From NCBI RefSeq assembly GCF_011067745.1, contig NZ_JAAMPJ010000002.1, forward strand, positions 558,001 to 622,000: a stretch of DNA of 64,000 nucleotides, written 5' to 3'. Position 1 is the first letter of the stretch. Every line of letters starts with the position of its first letter. The position numbers and the translations under genes are program-made. The DNA is from Lentzea alba (GTDB lineage: Bacteria; Actinomycetota; Actinomycetes; Mycobacteriales; Pseudonocardiaceae). Below, one piece after another: positions 8,600 to 17,409 of this stretch. A model generated the notes under the pieces. It saw only the letters and a list, made by a program, of their open reading frames with translations. It was not told the origin of the DNA and did no database searches.

Positions 8600-9100
8600 C
8601 TACTGCGCCCCGTCGATCGCGGCCTGCAGCGACTGCTTGTAGCCGTCGGAGGTCGCGGTCGCACCGGACACCGTGTCGATGTCCGCGCTCTGCGCCTTGA
8701 GCGCCGACTCGCGCAGCAGCGGCAGCGCCATCCGGGTCGGGTTGCTGTTGGGCGCCCGCAACGCCTTCACGTCGGTGATCTTGGTGCCCTGGAAGGTGAC
8801 CTGGACCTGCACGGTGCCTTCGGACGTGTTCACCGCCGGTCCGGACACGCTGCGGGTCTGGGCCTGCTGCGGAGTCTGCTGTTGCTGAGTCTGCTGCTGT
8901 TGCTGCTGAGGGGTCGGCGTGGACCCGGTCGCCTTGGGGGCGGACGTCGTGGTCTGCGGAGCCGCCTGCTGTTGCTGCTGCGGGACTTCCGGCGCGGCGA
9001 CCTCGGTGAGCTCGCCCTCGTGCGCGGCACCCGGCGAGTAGAGCCACACCGGGACCAGGCCGGCGACGCTCAGTGCCAGAACGGGAATTGCCCTCTTCAC
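8600..9100 (-). CDS. Exported FMN-binding domain protein with Gln-rich linker
   Basis: 166 residues. An N-terminal hydrophobic segment (IPVLALSVAGLVPVWLYSP) acts as signal or anchor. It is followed by a long linker rich in Gln, Thr and Pro with several runs of 5-6 Gln, then an FMN_bind domain (about 85-163) ending DTVSGATATSDGYKQSL. SGAT is the flavinylation motif; its Thr would receive FMN from the ApbE encoded next. The set FMN_bind, ApbE and ferric-reductase-like protein is known from actinobacteria as an extracytoplasmic flavin electron-transfer module. The Gln-rich spacer is unusual and presumably lets the domain reach through the envelope. Confidence 0.88.
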   Translation of the reverse strand: MKRAIPVLALSVAGLVPVWLYSPGAAHEGELTEVAAPEVPQQQQQAAPQTTTSAPKATGSTPTPQQQQQQTQQQQTPQQAQTRSVSGPAVNTSEGTVQVQVTFQGTKITDVKALRAPNSNPTRMALPLLRESALKAQSADIDTVSGATATSDGYKQSLQAAIDGAQ

Positions 9101-9111
9101 GTCGAACCCTC

Positions 9112-10470
9112 TCAGTTGGCCAGCGCGAAGCGCTCGGCGTGGATCTGGTTGCTGGGCACTCCCAGTTCGTCGAGGCTGCGCACGACGGCGTCGGTCATGC
9201 CGTTGGGGCCGCAGATGAACACGTCGCGGTCCTGCACGTCCGGCACCAGCGCGGCGATGTTCTCCGGGCCGAGCAACGGCCCGTTCGCCGTGATGGTCTT
9301 CGACGACCCCGTGACCAGGCGCAACACCGCACCCTTGGCCCGTGCGAGGCCTTCGATCTCACGCAGCAGCACGGCTTCGCGGGGGTCGGTCACCCGGTAC
9401 AGCACGACGACGTGGCCCTTGATCTCCTCCAGCAGCGCGCGGATCGGCGTGACGCCGACACCACCCGCGACGAGGAGCGCGTTCTGCTTGGTCTGGTGCA
9501 TGGTCGTGAAGGCGCCGTACGGGCCCTCGGCGAACACGCGAGTGCCGACCTTGATGTTGCGGATGTCCGCGCTGCCGGTGCCCAGGGCCTTCGCGGTGAG
9601 TCGCAGGTACTTGCCGTTCGGCGCCGCGGACAGCGAGAACGGGTTGGCCTGCCACCAGCGGTCCTTGGTCAGGAAGCGCCACAGGAAGAACTGGCCTGCC
9701 TTGGCGCCCAGCTGGTCCAGGTCCTTGCCCTCGATGTAGACCGAGACGACGTTGTGCGCCTCGGGCACCACGGCGGCGACGTGGAACTGGTGGCGCCAGT
9801 TGCGCCAGAACGGGAGCACCAGCCGTCCGATGAGGACGGACCCGAGCGCGAACCCCCAGAGGCCCCACCAGTAGGCCGTCGCGAGCTCGGACTTGCGGAA
9901 CGTGCTGCCGACCGCGACCTGGTGCGTGAACGCGAGGAAGATCGCGATGTAGGTGTACAGGTGGATGAAGTGCCAGGTCTCGTAGGCCAGCTTGCGCCGC
10001 GCGAAGCGGGCCGAGACCACGCCGACGACCATGATGATCGTCCACGCCACCAGCGCGCGGAGGATGCCCTCCAGCTCGGTCGCCTGGCGGATGATCTCGG
10101 CGATCGGGCCGTCGTCACCGGCGTTGCCGAACGCGATGAAGGTCAGGTGGCCGATCAGCATCCAGAAGATCGTGAAGCCGACCCAGCGGTGCCACGAGGT
10201 CAGCTTGTCCATGCCCAACCGGCGGTCGAGCCACGGCAGCCGGGCGACCAGCAGCAGCTGGAACGCCATCGCGAGCGCGCCGTAGAGACCGGTCAGCCGA
10301 CCGAAGTTGACCAGCTTGTTCGAACCCACGCCCGCCGTGTTGAACAGGTAGGTCACGAATGCCACGTTGGCCAGGAGGAACACGTAGAGGCCGGCTTTGG
10401 CCAGCACCTTGTGCGGCGTCGCGCGGCCGGCCGGAGCCGGTCGCACGGTCTGCGGCAGGGTGGTCGTCAC
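9112..10470 (-). CDS. Ferric-reductase-like transmembrane protein with FAD/NAD(P)H oxidoreductase domain
   Basis: 452 residues. About six transmembrane helices (30-215) carry the haem-ligand type His pairs (SWHRWVGF, LIGHLTFIAF, HFIHLYTYIAIFLAFTHQ). The C-terminal half is a ferredoxin-NADP reductase-like module: NPFSLSAAP (flavin binding), GGVGVTPIRALLEEI (nucleotide binding) and DVFICGPNGMTDAV at the end. It would take electrons from cytoplasmic NAD(P)H across the membrane to the flavinylated partner. First gene of a three-gene minus-strand unit; 11 bases separate it from the FMN-binding gene. Divergent from the response regulator. Confidence 0.87.
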   Translation of the reverse strand: MTTTLPQTVRPAPAGRATPHKVLAKAGLYVFLLANVAFVTYLFNTAGVGSNKLVNFGRLTGLYGALAMAFQLLLVARLPWLDRRLGMDKLTSWHRWVGFTIFWMLIGHLTFIAFGNAGDDGPIAEIIRQATELEGILRALVAWTIIMVVGVVSARFARRKLAYETWHFIHLYTYIAIFLAFTHQVAVGSTFRKSELATAYWWGLWGFALGSVLIGRLVLPFWRNWRHQFHVAAVVPEAHNVVSVYIEGKDLDQLGAKAGQFFLWRFLTKDRWWQANPFSLSAAPNGKYLRLTAKALGTGSADIRNIKVGTRVFAEGPYGAFTTMHQTKQNALLVAGGVGVTPIRALLEEIKGHVVVLYRVTDPREAVLLREIEGLARAKGAVLRLVTGSSKTITANGPLLGPENIAALVPDVQDRDVFICGPNGMTDAVVRSLDELGVPSNQIHAERFALAN

Positions 10471-10587
10471 GGCGGGCTCCTCGGTCAGGCGGTCACTGGC
10501 GGTCTTTCACGATCCTGTGCGTCCGAGCTGTGCCTCCGCTTTGCACGCGCTGTCGACTTCCTGTCGATCGAGCGGAGAGCTCATCAG

Positions 10588-11304
10588 GTGACGCACCATG
10601 AGCACGTGGACAAGGGGAACTCGGTTCGATTGCTCGTCGTGGACGACGAGCCGCACATCGCTGACCTGGTCGCGACGGTCGCCCGCTACGAGGGCTGGCA
10701 GGCCGCGACCGCCCTCAACGGCGAGGATGCCCTGAGGGAGGCCGCCGAGTTCCAGCCGGACATAGTCGTACTCGACCTCATGCTGCCTGACCTGGACGGA
10801 TTCACCGTTCTTGATCGAATGCGCGCGGCCGGGGCGATGGTCCCGGTGGTGTTCCTGACGGCTCGTGACGGCACCGCGGACCGGGTGGCGGGACTCACTC
10901 GCGGCGGCGACGACTACCTCGTGAAGCCGTTCTCCGTCGAGGAGCTGATGGCCCGGCTGCGGGCCGTGCTGCGCCGCTCGACGGGTCCGTCGTGGAAGCG
11001 GTCTGTGCTGAAGGTCTCCGACCTGGTGATGGACGAGGACACCCGCGAGGTCCGGCGCGGCGGCAAGCTCGCGACGCTGACCCCGACCGAGTACGAACTG
11101 CTGCGGTACCTGATGCGCCGCTCACCGGCGGTGCTGACCAAGGCGCAGATCCTCGACCACGTGTGGGAGTACGACTTCGGCGGCCGCTCGAACGTGGTCG
11201 AGCTGGTCATCTCCCACCTGCGCCGCAAGCTCGACGACGGCCGCGAGCCGTTGATCCACACCGTGCGCGGGGTGGGGTACGTGTTGCGCCGGGCCGCGGA
11301 ATGA
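10588..11304 (+). CDS. OmpR/PhoB-family response regulator
   Basis: 238 residues from GTG 10588 (GGAGAG 8 bases upstream); a GTG at 10606 is possible. Receiver domain: LLVVDDEPHIADLV, phosphoacceptor Asp in DIVVLDLMLPDLDG, Lys in DDYLVKPF. C-terminal winged helix with TPTEYELLRYLMRR and the end motif IHTVRGVGYVLRRA, as in MprA/TcrA-type regulators. Its stop overlaps the histidine kinase start (ATGA), so the pair is translated together. The divergent flavinylation genes are a plausible target; nothing in the sequence proves this. Confidence 0.92.
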   Translation: MTHHEHVDKGNSVRLLVVDDEPHIADLVATVARYEGWQAATALNGEDALREAAEFQPDIVVLDLMLPDLDGFTVLDRMRAAGAMVPVVFLTARDGTADRVAGLTRGGDDYLVKPFSVEELMARLRAVLRRSTGPSWKRSVLKVSDLVMDEDTREVRRGGKLATLTPTEYELLRYLMRRSPAVLTKAQILDHVWEYDFGGRSNVVELVISHLRRKLDDGREPLIHTVRGVGYVLRRAAE

Positions 11305-12731
11305 GACTCGGCACGAAGCTCGCGGTGAAGCCCGTCCGCGAATGGCGGCTCGGCACCCGCCTCGCGCTGGGCCTCGGCGCGCTGGCGCTGACGGTGTTCG
11401 TGATCATCGGCTGGGTCATGGTCGCGTCGATGCAGTCGTTCCTCGACCGCCGCCTCGACGACCAGATGGTGATCAGCCAGACGGGCGCGGCCAACGAGAT
11501 CGCGTACCACGGCAAGGTCACCAAGCTCCCGCCGGACTGGTTCGCCGTCGTCTACAAGGTGGAGAACGGCGAGGTGCTGCCCCAGCCGGGCGATCAGCAC
11601 CCGGCCGACCGGGAGGAGTTCGACGCCCTCGCGAAGAAGGCGCTGGTCGCCGACGGGTTCGAGACGGAATACCTGCGTGGCGAGGGCAAGTTCCGCATTC
11701 GCGCCTGCCAGGTCGTCAAGAACGAGTGGGTGCTGGTCAGCGCGGCCCCGATGCACGACCGCGACGGCACGATCTCCCAGCTCATCACGGTCGGGGTGAT
11801 CGCGTTCCTGGCCGCGCTCGTCGCGTTGGTCGTGGGTGGCCAGGCGCTGATCCGCAAGGGCATGCAACCGCTGTCGGACATGGCCGACACCGCGCACGAC
11901 ATCTCCTCGCACGACCTCACCGACTCGGCCGACCTCGCCGTGCGCGTGGACGGTCGCGGCGGCGGTGTCGAGGTCGAGGAGCTGCGCGAAGCGTTCAACA
12001 ACATGCTCGCGCACATCGACTCTTCTTTGGCCGCCCGCACGGCCGCGGAACAACGGCTCCGGCGGTTCATCGCCGACGCCTCGCACGAGCTGCGCACGCC
12101 GTTGACCTCGTTGCGCGGCTACGCGGACCTCTTCCGGTACGCGGCGGCCAACGAACCGGGCGAACGCGAGAAGCACCTGGAGAAGCTCCGGTCGGAGGCG
12201 TCCAGGATGAGCGTGCTGCTCGACGACCTGTTGTTGTTGGCGCGCTTGGACTCCGCCGAGTCCGAACCACCGCTGCGCCCCGAGGAACTGGACCTGTCGG
12301 TGATCGCCGAGGCGGCCGCCGACGCGTTCCGGGCGGCCCGTCCGTCCCACGCGCTGTCGGTGGACGCCGACACGGTGACCATGACCGCGGACGCGACCCG
12401 GTTGCGGCAGGTGATCGACAACCTGCTGACCAACGCGGCCGTGCACACCCCGCCGGGCACCGCGGTGTCGTTGCAGGTGACGGCCTCGAACGGCTGGGCA
12501 GTGGTGAAGGTGAGCGACACCGGCCCCGGCATCCCGGAGGCCGACCAGGCGCGGATCTTCGACCGGTTCTACCGCGTCGACAACTCGCGAACCCGCCAGC
12601 GCGGCGGCAGCGGCCTGGGCCTGGCCGTGGTCCAGTCCCTGGTCCAGGCGCACGGCGGCACCATCACCCTGACCAGCCGCCCTGGCTCAACCACCTTCAC
12701 CATCCGCCTCCCCCGCCACCCGCTCGACTGA
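11301..12731 (+). CDS. Membrane sensor histidine kinase
   Basis: 476 residues. Two transmembrane helices (about 25-47 and 160-183) flank an extracellular sensor of about 110 residues. HAMP region (about 185-250), then the H-box FIADASHELRTPLTSLRGYADL with phospho-accepting His, N-box IDNLLTNAAVHTPPG, G1 VSDTGPGIP, F box IFDRFYRVD and G2 GGSGLGLAVV. Partner of the response regulator, whose stop codon it overlaps by 4 bases. The sensor region has a single Cys and no recognisable PAS or ligand motif, so the signal is unknown. Confidence 0.92.
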   Translation: MRLGTKLAVKPVREWRLGTRLALGLGALALTVFVIIGWVMVASMQSFLDRRLDDQMVISQTGAANEIAYHGKVTKLPPDWFAVVYKVENGEVLPQPGDQHPADREEFDALAKKALVADGFETEYLRGEGKFRIRACQVVKNEWVLVSAAPMHDRDGTISQLITVGVIAFLAALVALVVGGQALIRKGMQPLSDMADTAHDISSHDLTDSADLAVRVDGRGGGVEVEELREAFNNMLAHIDSSLAARTAAEQRLRRFIADASHELRTPLTSLRGYADLFRYAAANEPGEREKHLEKLRSEASRMSVLLDDLLLLARLDSAESEPPLRPEELDLSVIAEAAADAFRAARPSHALSVDADTVTMTADATRLRQVIDNLLTNAAVHTPPGTAVSLQVTASNGWAVVKVSDTGPGIPEADQARIFDRFYRVDNSRTRQRGGSGLGLAVVQSLVQAHGGTITLTSRPGSTTFTIRLPRHPLD

Positions 12732-12733
12732 CC

Positions 12734-12784
12734 GCACGCGGGGCCCTCCCGAGCGCTCCAAGCGAACGAAAGCTCCCCGCGTGC
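12734..12784. repeat. Dispersed hairpin element, copy 1
   Basis: Starts GCACGCGGGGCCCTCCC and ends GAAAGCTCCCCGCGTGC, just after the histidine kinase stop. The outer 10 bp pair perfectly; the next 6 bases on each side do not (CCCTCC against AAAGCT), unlike copies 3 and 4. The centre differs from the other copies (a CGCT/AGCG stem). Confidence 0.75.
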
Positions 12785-12796
12785 ACTTCAGCTGCT

Positions 12797-12849
12797 CGCA
12801 CGCGGGGCCCTCCCGTACTGCGTGACAGTACGAAAGCTCCCCGCGTGCG
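12797..12849. repeat. Dispersed hairpin element, copy 2
   Basis: Second member of the family, 13 bases after copy 1 and 8 bases before the aldo/keto reductase stop. Outer arms CGCACGCGGGG and CCCCGCGTGCG pair, the inner CGTACTG/CAGTACG pairs, and the same 6-base internal mismatch as in copy 1 lies between. Copies 1 and 2 together may serve the convergent kinase and reductase genes as terminators. Confidence 0.75.
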
Positions 12850-12857
12850 GTCGGGGA

Positions 12858-13886
12858 CTACTCCGATTGGGAGCTGGGGGCCCACAGGTCGATGCCCGAC
12901 TCGACGGCGTACTTGTCGATCTCGGCGAGCTCGTCGTCGGTCAGCGGCGGCGCCTGCAGGGCCGCGAGGTTCTGCTCCAGCTGCCCGACCGACGAGGCGC
13001 CGATCAACGCCGACGTGACGCGCGGGTCGCGGATGGTCCAGGTCAGCGCGAGCTGGGCGAGCGACTGCCCGCGCGACTTGGCGACCTCGTTGAGCGACCG
13101 GATGCGGCCGAGGTTCTGCTCGGTCAGCAGGTCCGTCGACAGCGACTTGCCCTGCGACGCCCGCGAGCCCTCCGGAATGCCGTTGAGGTAGCGGTCGGTC
13201 AGCATGCCCTGCGCGAGCGGCGAGAACGCGATGCAGCCGGCGCCGACCTCCTCCAGCGCGTCCATCAGCTCCGGCTCGATCCAGCGGTTGAGCATCGAGT
13301 ACGACGGCTGGTGGATCAGCAACGGCACACCCGCGCTCTTGAGCAGCTGCGCCGCCTCACGGGTCTTGGCCGGCGAGTACGACGAGATGCCGACGTAGAG
13401 CGCCTTGCCCTGCTGCACCGCGCTGACCAGCGCGCCCATCGTCTCCTCGAGCGGCGTCTCCGGGTCGAACCGGTGCGAGTAGAAGATGTCGACGTAGTCG
13501 AGCCCCATCCGGGTCAGCGACTGGTCGAGCGAGCTCAGCAGGTACTTGCGGCTGCCCCACTCCCCGTACGGCCCGGGCCACATGTCGTAGCCCGCCTTGG
13601 TGGAAATGACGAGCTCGTCGCGGTACGGCCTGAGATCATCCTTGAGGATCTGCCCGAAGGTGATCTCCGCCGAGCCGTACGGCGGGCCGTAGTTGTTGGC
13701 GAGGTCGAAGTGCGTGACACCGAGGTCGAACGCCCTCCGCGCAATCCCGCGGCCCAGCTCGTACGGCCGGTCTCCGCCGAAGTTGTGCCACAGACCGAGC
13801 GAGATGGCCGGCAGCTTGAGGCCGCTGCGACCCGTCCGCCGGTACGTCATCTGGTCATAGCGCGCGCTATCCGCGAGGTAGGACAT
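12858..13886 (-). CDS. Aldo/keto reductase, YghZ/GPR type
   Basis: 342 residues. TIM-barrel NADPH reductase with the catalytic set Asp (FDLANNYGPPYGSAE, Asp and Tyr), Lys (VISTKAGYDM) and His (DIFYSHRFDPETPL), and C-terminal IGASSVGQLEQNLAAL for NADPH binding. The long N-terminal MTYRRTGRSGLKLPAISLG and the YGPPYGSAE stretch match the L-glyceraldehyde-3-phosphate reductase/YghZ branch, which reduces small aldehydes such as methylglyoxal. The ATG at 13886 shares the bases CATG with the divergent neighbour start. Confidence 0.88.
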   Translation of the reverse strand: MSYLADSARYDQMTYRRTGRSGLKLPAISLGLWHNFGGDRPYELGRGIARRAFDLGVTHFDLANNYGPPYGSAEITFGQILKDDLRPYRDELVISTKAGYDMWPGPYGEWGSRKYLLSSLDQSLTRMGLDYVDIFYSHRFDPETPLEETMGALVSAVQQGKALYVGISSYSPAKTREAAQLLKSAGVPLLIHQPSYSMLNRWIEPELMDALEEVGAGCIAFSPLAQGMLTDRYLNGIPEGSRASQGKSLSTDLLTEQNLGRIRSLNEVAKSRGQSLAQLALTWTIRDPRVTSALIGASSVGQLEQNLAALQAPPLTDDELAEIDKYAVESGIDLWAPSSQSE

Positions 13887-15603
13887 GGTGCCCACGATGT
13901 CACGTCCTAGTGAGACAGAGCAGGACATGAAACGCGCTGCTGAGGCGGGTGAAGTCCTCGACCTCTCACGTCGTGGGAACAACGTGCTGCGCGCCGACGC
14001 GATCCACGGCCTGTTGCAGACCGGCGATCTCGGTCCGGTGGGGCTGCAGGTGTCCGGTGCGCGGATCACCGGTCAGCTCGCTCTCGACTTCTTCCAGTCG
14101 CCGAACCCGTTGTTGCTGGACAACTGCCTGTTCGAAGAGCCGCTGTCGCTGTTCCACACAGAGCTTCCCGGGCTGTCGCTCGACGACTCGACGTTGCCCG
14201 GCGTCAACGCCGAAGGTCTGCGCACGAGCTACCTCGCCATGCGGGACGTCCGCTGCGCCGGTGTGCTGGACCTCGACAACGCGCGGATCGACGGCCCGCT
14301 GCTGCTCCAGGGAAGCAGCCTGGGCGGGCTCTCCGGCGGCAGCATGAGGATCAGCCGCGACGTGTGGATGTCCGACGTGTTCATCGCCGCCGAAGGAGTC
14401 GGGTGCTGGCTCGACAGCTGCGAGATCGGCATCGACCTGATCCTCAACGACGCCGTCGTCGATGCCGGCGGTACCGCGCTCAACCTCAACGGCGGACAGA
14501 TCGGCGGCATGGTCAACCTCCACGGCGCCTTCTTGAGAGCAGGCGGGGCAGGTGACGCGGTGACCTTCATCGACGCCTCGGCACGCGGACTGGCCATGAC
14601 CGACACCGTGTTGCGCAGCGCCGGGGGCAACGCCCTGTGTGCCGACGGCGCCCACATCCGCTCCGGCATGAGTCTCGTCGGTGACTTCGACGCTCTGTCG
14701 ACCAGAGCGGACGCCACGATCCGGGTGACCAACGCGAAGCTGGGCGGCGCACTCGTGATCGGGGGATCGATCCGCAACCGGGGCGGCCAGGCGATCTCCG
14801 TGCACCGAGCGGCCGTCGACGGCAACGTGCTGATCGGCGGGGAACGCGTCGAAGCCACGACCGGCCTCCCCGCGCTGGAGGTGAGCGACGCCGACGTCGG
14901 TGGTGAGCTCACCCTCCGTCCCGAGAAGATCGCCAACCACGGCGGTGGGCTCACGGTCGACCTGTTCAGCACGAGAGTCGGGCGGGCGCTTCGGCTCGAC
15001 GTCCCGAAGCTGATCGACAGCCCGGAGTTCGCCACGTCGGTGAACGGCCTGACCTACCCCGAACCTCCCGCCGACACCAACGCGTGGCTCACCATGCTCC
15101 GGAATCACACGTTCAGGTACGAAGCTCAGCCGTACCAACAACTCGCGGCCGCGCACCGTGCGGCGGGACACGAGCACACCGCCCGCAAGGTCCTGATCGC
15201 CCAGCAACGGGACCTCAGACACCGCGGCGACCCCGGCAACAAGCTCTGGCACCGGATCCTCGGCGTCACCCTCGGCTACGGCTACAAGCCGTCCCGAGCG
15301 TTGGCCGGCCTGCTGGCGACGTTCGTCCTGGCGATCGGTCTGGTGTGGACAGCCGGCACCTACCACGGCCTGACCCCGGCCAAGGACCGCCCAGCCGACG
15401 CCTGTTCACCGGTGAACAGAATCAGTCTTGCGGCCGATCTCGCCATCCCGCTGGTCAAGCTCGGCGGCACACCGAGGTGCGAACTGGCGAACGGCCCAGC
15501 AGGACAGTGGGCGACCGGAGCAGGCTGGGTGGTGCAGATCCTGGGCTGGTCGTTCGCCACGCTGAGCGTCGCGGGCTTTACCGGACTCGTTCGCAAAAGC
15601 TGA
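13885..15603 (+). CDS. Beta-helix repeat membrane protein of unknown function
   Basis: 572 residues from ATG 13885, which has GAGG 6 bases upstream; ATGs at 13897 and 13927 are alternatives. Residues about 50-370 are a loose right-handed repeat (motifs such as VSGARITGQLALD, LDNARIDGPLLLQGSS, NGGQIGGMVNLHGAFL), in which small and hydrophobic residues recur about every 20-22 residues. After a helical linker (ARKVLIAQQRDLRHRG) come two transmembrane helices (about 470-490 and 540-565) with a short Cys-containing loop. Similar actinobacterial proteins are sometimes labelled membrane-associated oxidoreductase, but no redox motif is visible. The repeat would lie in the cytoplasm. Confidence 0.8.
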   Translation: MVPTMSRPSETEQDMKRAAEAGEVLDLSRRGNNVLRADAIHGLLQTGDLGPVGLQVSGARITGQLALDFFQSPNPLLLDNCLFEEPLSLFHTELPGLSLDDSTLPGVNAEGLRTSYLAMRDVRCAGVLDLDNARIDGPLLLQGSSLGGLSGGSMRISRDVWMSDVFIAAEGVGCWLDSCEIGIDLILNDAVVDAGGTALNLNGGQIGGMVNLHGAFLRAGGAGDAVTFIDASARGLAMTDTVLRSAGGNALCADGAHIRSGMSLVGDFDALSTRADATIRVTNAKLGGALVIGGSIRNRGGQAISVHRAAVDGNVLIGGERVEATTGLPALEVSDADVGGELTLRPEKIANHGGGLTVDLFSTRVGRALRLDVPKLIDSPEFATSVNGLTYPEPPADTNAWLTMLRNHTFRYEAQPYQQLAAAHRAAGHEHTARKVLIAQQRDLRHRGDPGNKLWHRILGVTLGYGYKPSRALAGLLATFVLAIGLVWTAGTYHGLTPAKDRPADACSPVNRISLAADLAIPLVKLGGTPRCELANGPAGQWATGAGWVVQILGWSFATLSVAGFTGLVRKS

Positions 15604-15626
15604 CGAAGCGTCACGCCGAATTGAGA

Positions 15627-15656
15627 CGGGGGCCCGCCCACCTGGGCGAACCCCCG
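15627..15656. terminator. Hairpin after the beta-helix membrane protein
   Basis: CGGGGG(CC)CGCCCA pairs with TGGGCG(AA)CCCCCG across a 2-base loop, 24 bases after the stop and 11 bases before the tRNA 3' end. Confidence 0.6.
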
Positions 15657-15666
15657 TTGCAAAAGA

Positions 15667-15738
15667 GCCGGCGAGGGGAATCGAACCCCTAACCTTTCGC
15701 TTACAAGGCGAGTGCTCTGCCAATTGAGCTACGCCGGC
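15667..15738 (-). tRNA. tRNA-Thr (anticodon TGT)
   Basis: 72 bases on the minus strand fold as a standard cloverleaf: acceptor GCCGGCG/CGCCGGC, D-arm GCTC/GAGC, anticodon loop CTTGTAA with anticodon TGT, and T-arm AGGGG/CCCCT with TTCGATT loop. The last anticodon-stem pair is a C-A mismatch. The 3' CCA is not encoded. A TCTTTT run follows the gene and may end transcription. Confidence 0.95.
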
Positions 15739-15908
15739 CTGGCTCGTGTTCGCGAACATGGTAAGCGCCCGTTGCGGGTGCTACCTGCGGCGAACGGTCT
15801 GCTCTCAGTGTGATCGGATTGCTCCGACCGGAGTCAGACCAACCAACTGAGTGGATCAAAGCGCCGGACGGGCCGCCTTGACCAGGTCAGGAGGGTAACC
15901 AACAGACA

Positions 15909-17345
15909 GTGATCGTGTCCTCCGTTTTGGGTCGCCCGATCGGAGGTGGCAGACGACACAGCAACAGTCGAACGACTCCTCACGATCACACGACGGAGGT
16001 GCGCGAGATTTCCACGAACAACCTGCACGGCCCCGCTCTGCCCGACGACACCACGGTTCACCTGGTACTCGATCTCGCTCTGAAGATCGGCGAGGTCCAG
16101 ATGTCCAGCGGGGCGGGCGCGGCGGACGTAACTGCCACGATTCTGTCCGTCACCGAGAGCTATGGACTTCCGCACACGGAAGTCGACGTGATCTACACCT
16201 CTATCAGCGTGTCGTGTCATCGCGGCACGGAGGCGCCACCGATCACCGCGGTGCGGGTCGTCCGGCAGCGCAGTCTCGACTACACACGGCTCGCGGCGGT
16301 CGAACATCTCGTGCGTCATCTCGGGCCCATCGAGGACGCGCACGCCCAGCTCGAAGACATCACCAACGCCAAGCACCCGTATCCGCGCTGGGTCGCCACC
16401 GCCGCGTGGGGTGGGATGGCCGCCGCGGTCGCGTTCCTCGTCGGTGGCGGGTGGGAGCTCGCGATCACCGCCGCGATCGTCACCGCCTTGATCGACCGGG
16501 TCGGCCGGATCCTCAACCGCCGTGCGTTGCCGTTCTTCTTCCAGCAACTCGTCGGCGGTGCGCTCGCCACGGGTGCCGCGCTGACCGTCTTCGCCACGGG
16601 GCTGCTGCCCAACGTCCGGCCGAGCCTGCTGGTCGCCGTCGGGATCGTCGTGCTGTTGTCCGGGCTCGCGCTGGTGAGCACCGTGCAGGACGCGATCTCC
16701 GGCTACAACGTCACCGCCGCCGGCCGCACCGTCGAGACCGTGCTGCTCAGCGCCGGCCTCATCGCGGGGGTCGCGATCGCGATCCGCACGGCCGTCCACT
16801 TCGGACTGGACATCAAGCTCAGCGACCCGTTGCCCGCGTTGATCTCCGCGGTGCCGATGCAGTTCGCGGCCGGTGCGGCGACCAGCGCGTTCTTCGCGCT
16901 CGCCTGCTACGCCCGGCCACGCGCGCTCGTCGCCGCCGCGATCTCCGGCGCGATCGGCACCGCCTCCTACGGTCTGGTCACGAGCTTCGGCCTGGACGCG
17001 CTGCTCGGGTCGGCCGTGGCCGCCGCCATCACCGGGTTCGGCGGCGCCACGATGACCCGCCGGTTGCGCATCCCGACGCTCGTCGTCGTGCAGGCCGGGG
17101 TCGTCCCGCTGCTGCCCGGATGGACCACCTACCGGGGGTTGTTCCAGCTCACCGCGGAGGGCGATCCAGCCGGTGTGAACACGCTGGTGTTCGCGAGTGG
17201 TATTGCTCTCGCCCTGGCCGGAGGGGTGGTGTTCGGCGAGTACCTGGCCCAGCCGGTGCGCACCGGACTCGGCCGGTTGGAGCGCAAGTTCGCTGGTCCG
17301 CGCATGTCCGGGCCGCTCAAACCCACCAAGCGTCGGTTGGAGTGA
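15909..17345 (+). CDS. thrE: Threonine/serine exporter family protein (ThrE type)
   Basis: 478 residues from GTG 15909; AGGAGGG lies 13 bases upstream, rather far, and a GTG at 15999 is an alternative. The soluble N-terminal part (about 50-150, [20 protein letters not shown]) carries the residues conserved in the DUF1212 half, followed by about ten transmembrane helices covering both the DUF1212 and DUF3815 halves in one chain, as in Corynebacterium ThrE. Such proteins export Thr and Ser using the proton gradient. Standalone between the tRNA and otsA. The upstream 170 bases hold no other gene. Confidence 0.85.
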   Translation: MIVSSVLGRPIGGGRRHSNSRTTPHDHTTEVREISTNNLHGPALPDDTTVHLVLDLALKIGEVQMSSGAGAADVTATILSVTESYGLPHTEVDVIYTSISVSCHRGTEAPPITAVRVVRQRSLDYTRLAAVEHLVRHLGPIEDAHAQLEDITNAKHPYPRWVATAAWGGMAAAVAFLVGGGWELAITAAIVTALIDRVGRILNRRALPFFFQQLVGGALATGAALTVFATGLLPNVRPSLLVAVGIVVLLSGLALVSTVQDAISGYNVTAAGRTVETVLLSAGLIAGVAIAIRTAVHFGLDIKLSDPLPALISAVPMQFAAGAATSAFFALACYARPRALVAAAISGAIGTASYGLVTSFGLDALLGSAVAAAITGFGGATMTRRLRIPTLVVVQAGVVPLLPGWTTYRGLFQLTAEGDPAGVNTLVFASGIALALAGGVVFGEYLAQPVRTGLGRLERKFAGPRMSGPLKPTKRRLE

Positions 17346-17409
17346 ACCTCGCTGTGACGGGGGTTACACGACACGCAAGGGTCACGCAACCGCACTAGCC
17401 TGGGCTTTT

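Noticed and set aside
9073..10587. Upstream continuation of the response-regulator frame across the ferric-reductase gene
   Set aside because: The receiver domain starts normally at 10588 and the upstream part is antisense to a clear membrane protein.
15667..15738. Integration site of a mobile element at the tRNA-Thr gene
   Set aside because: No integrase gene and no direct repeat of the tRNA 3' end were found nearby.
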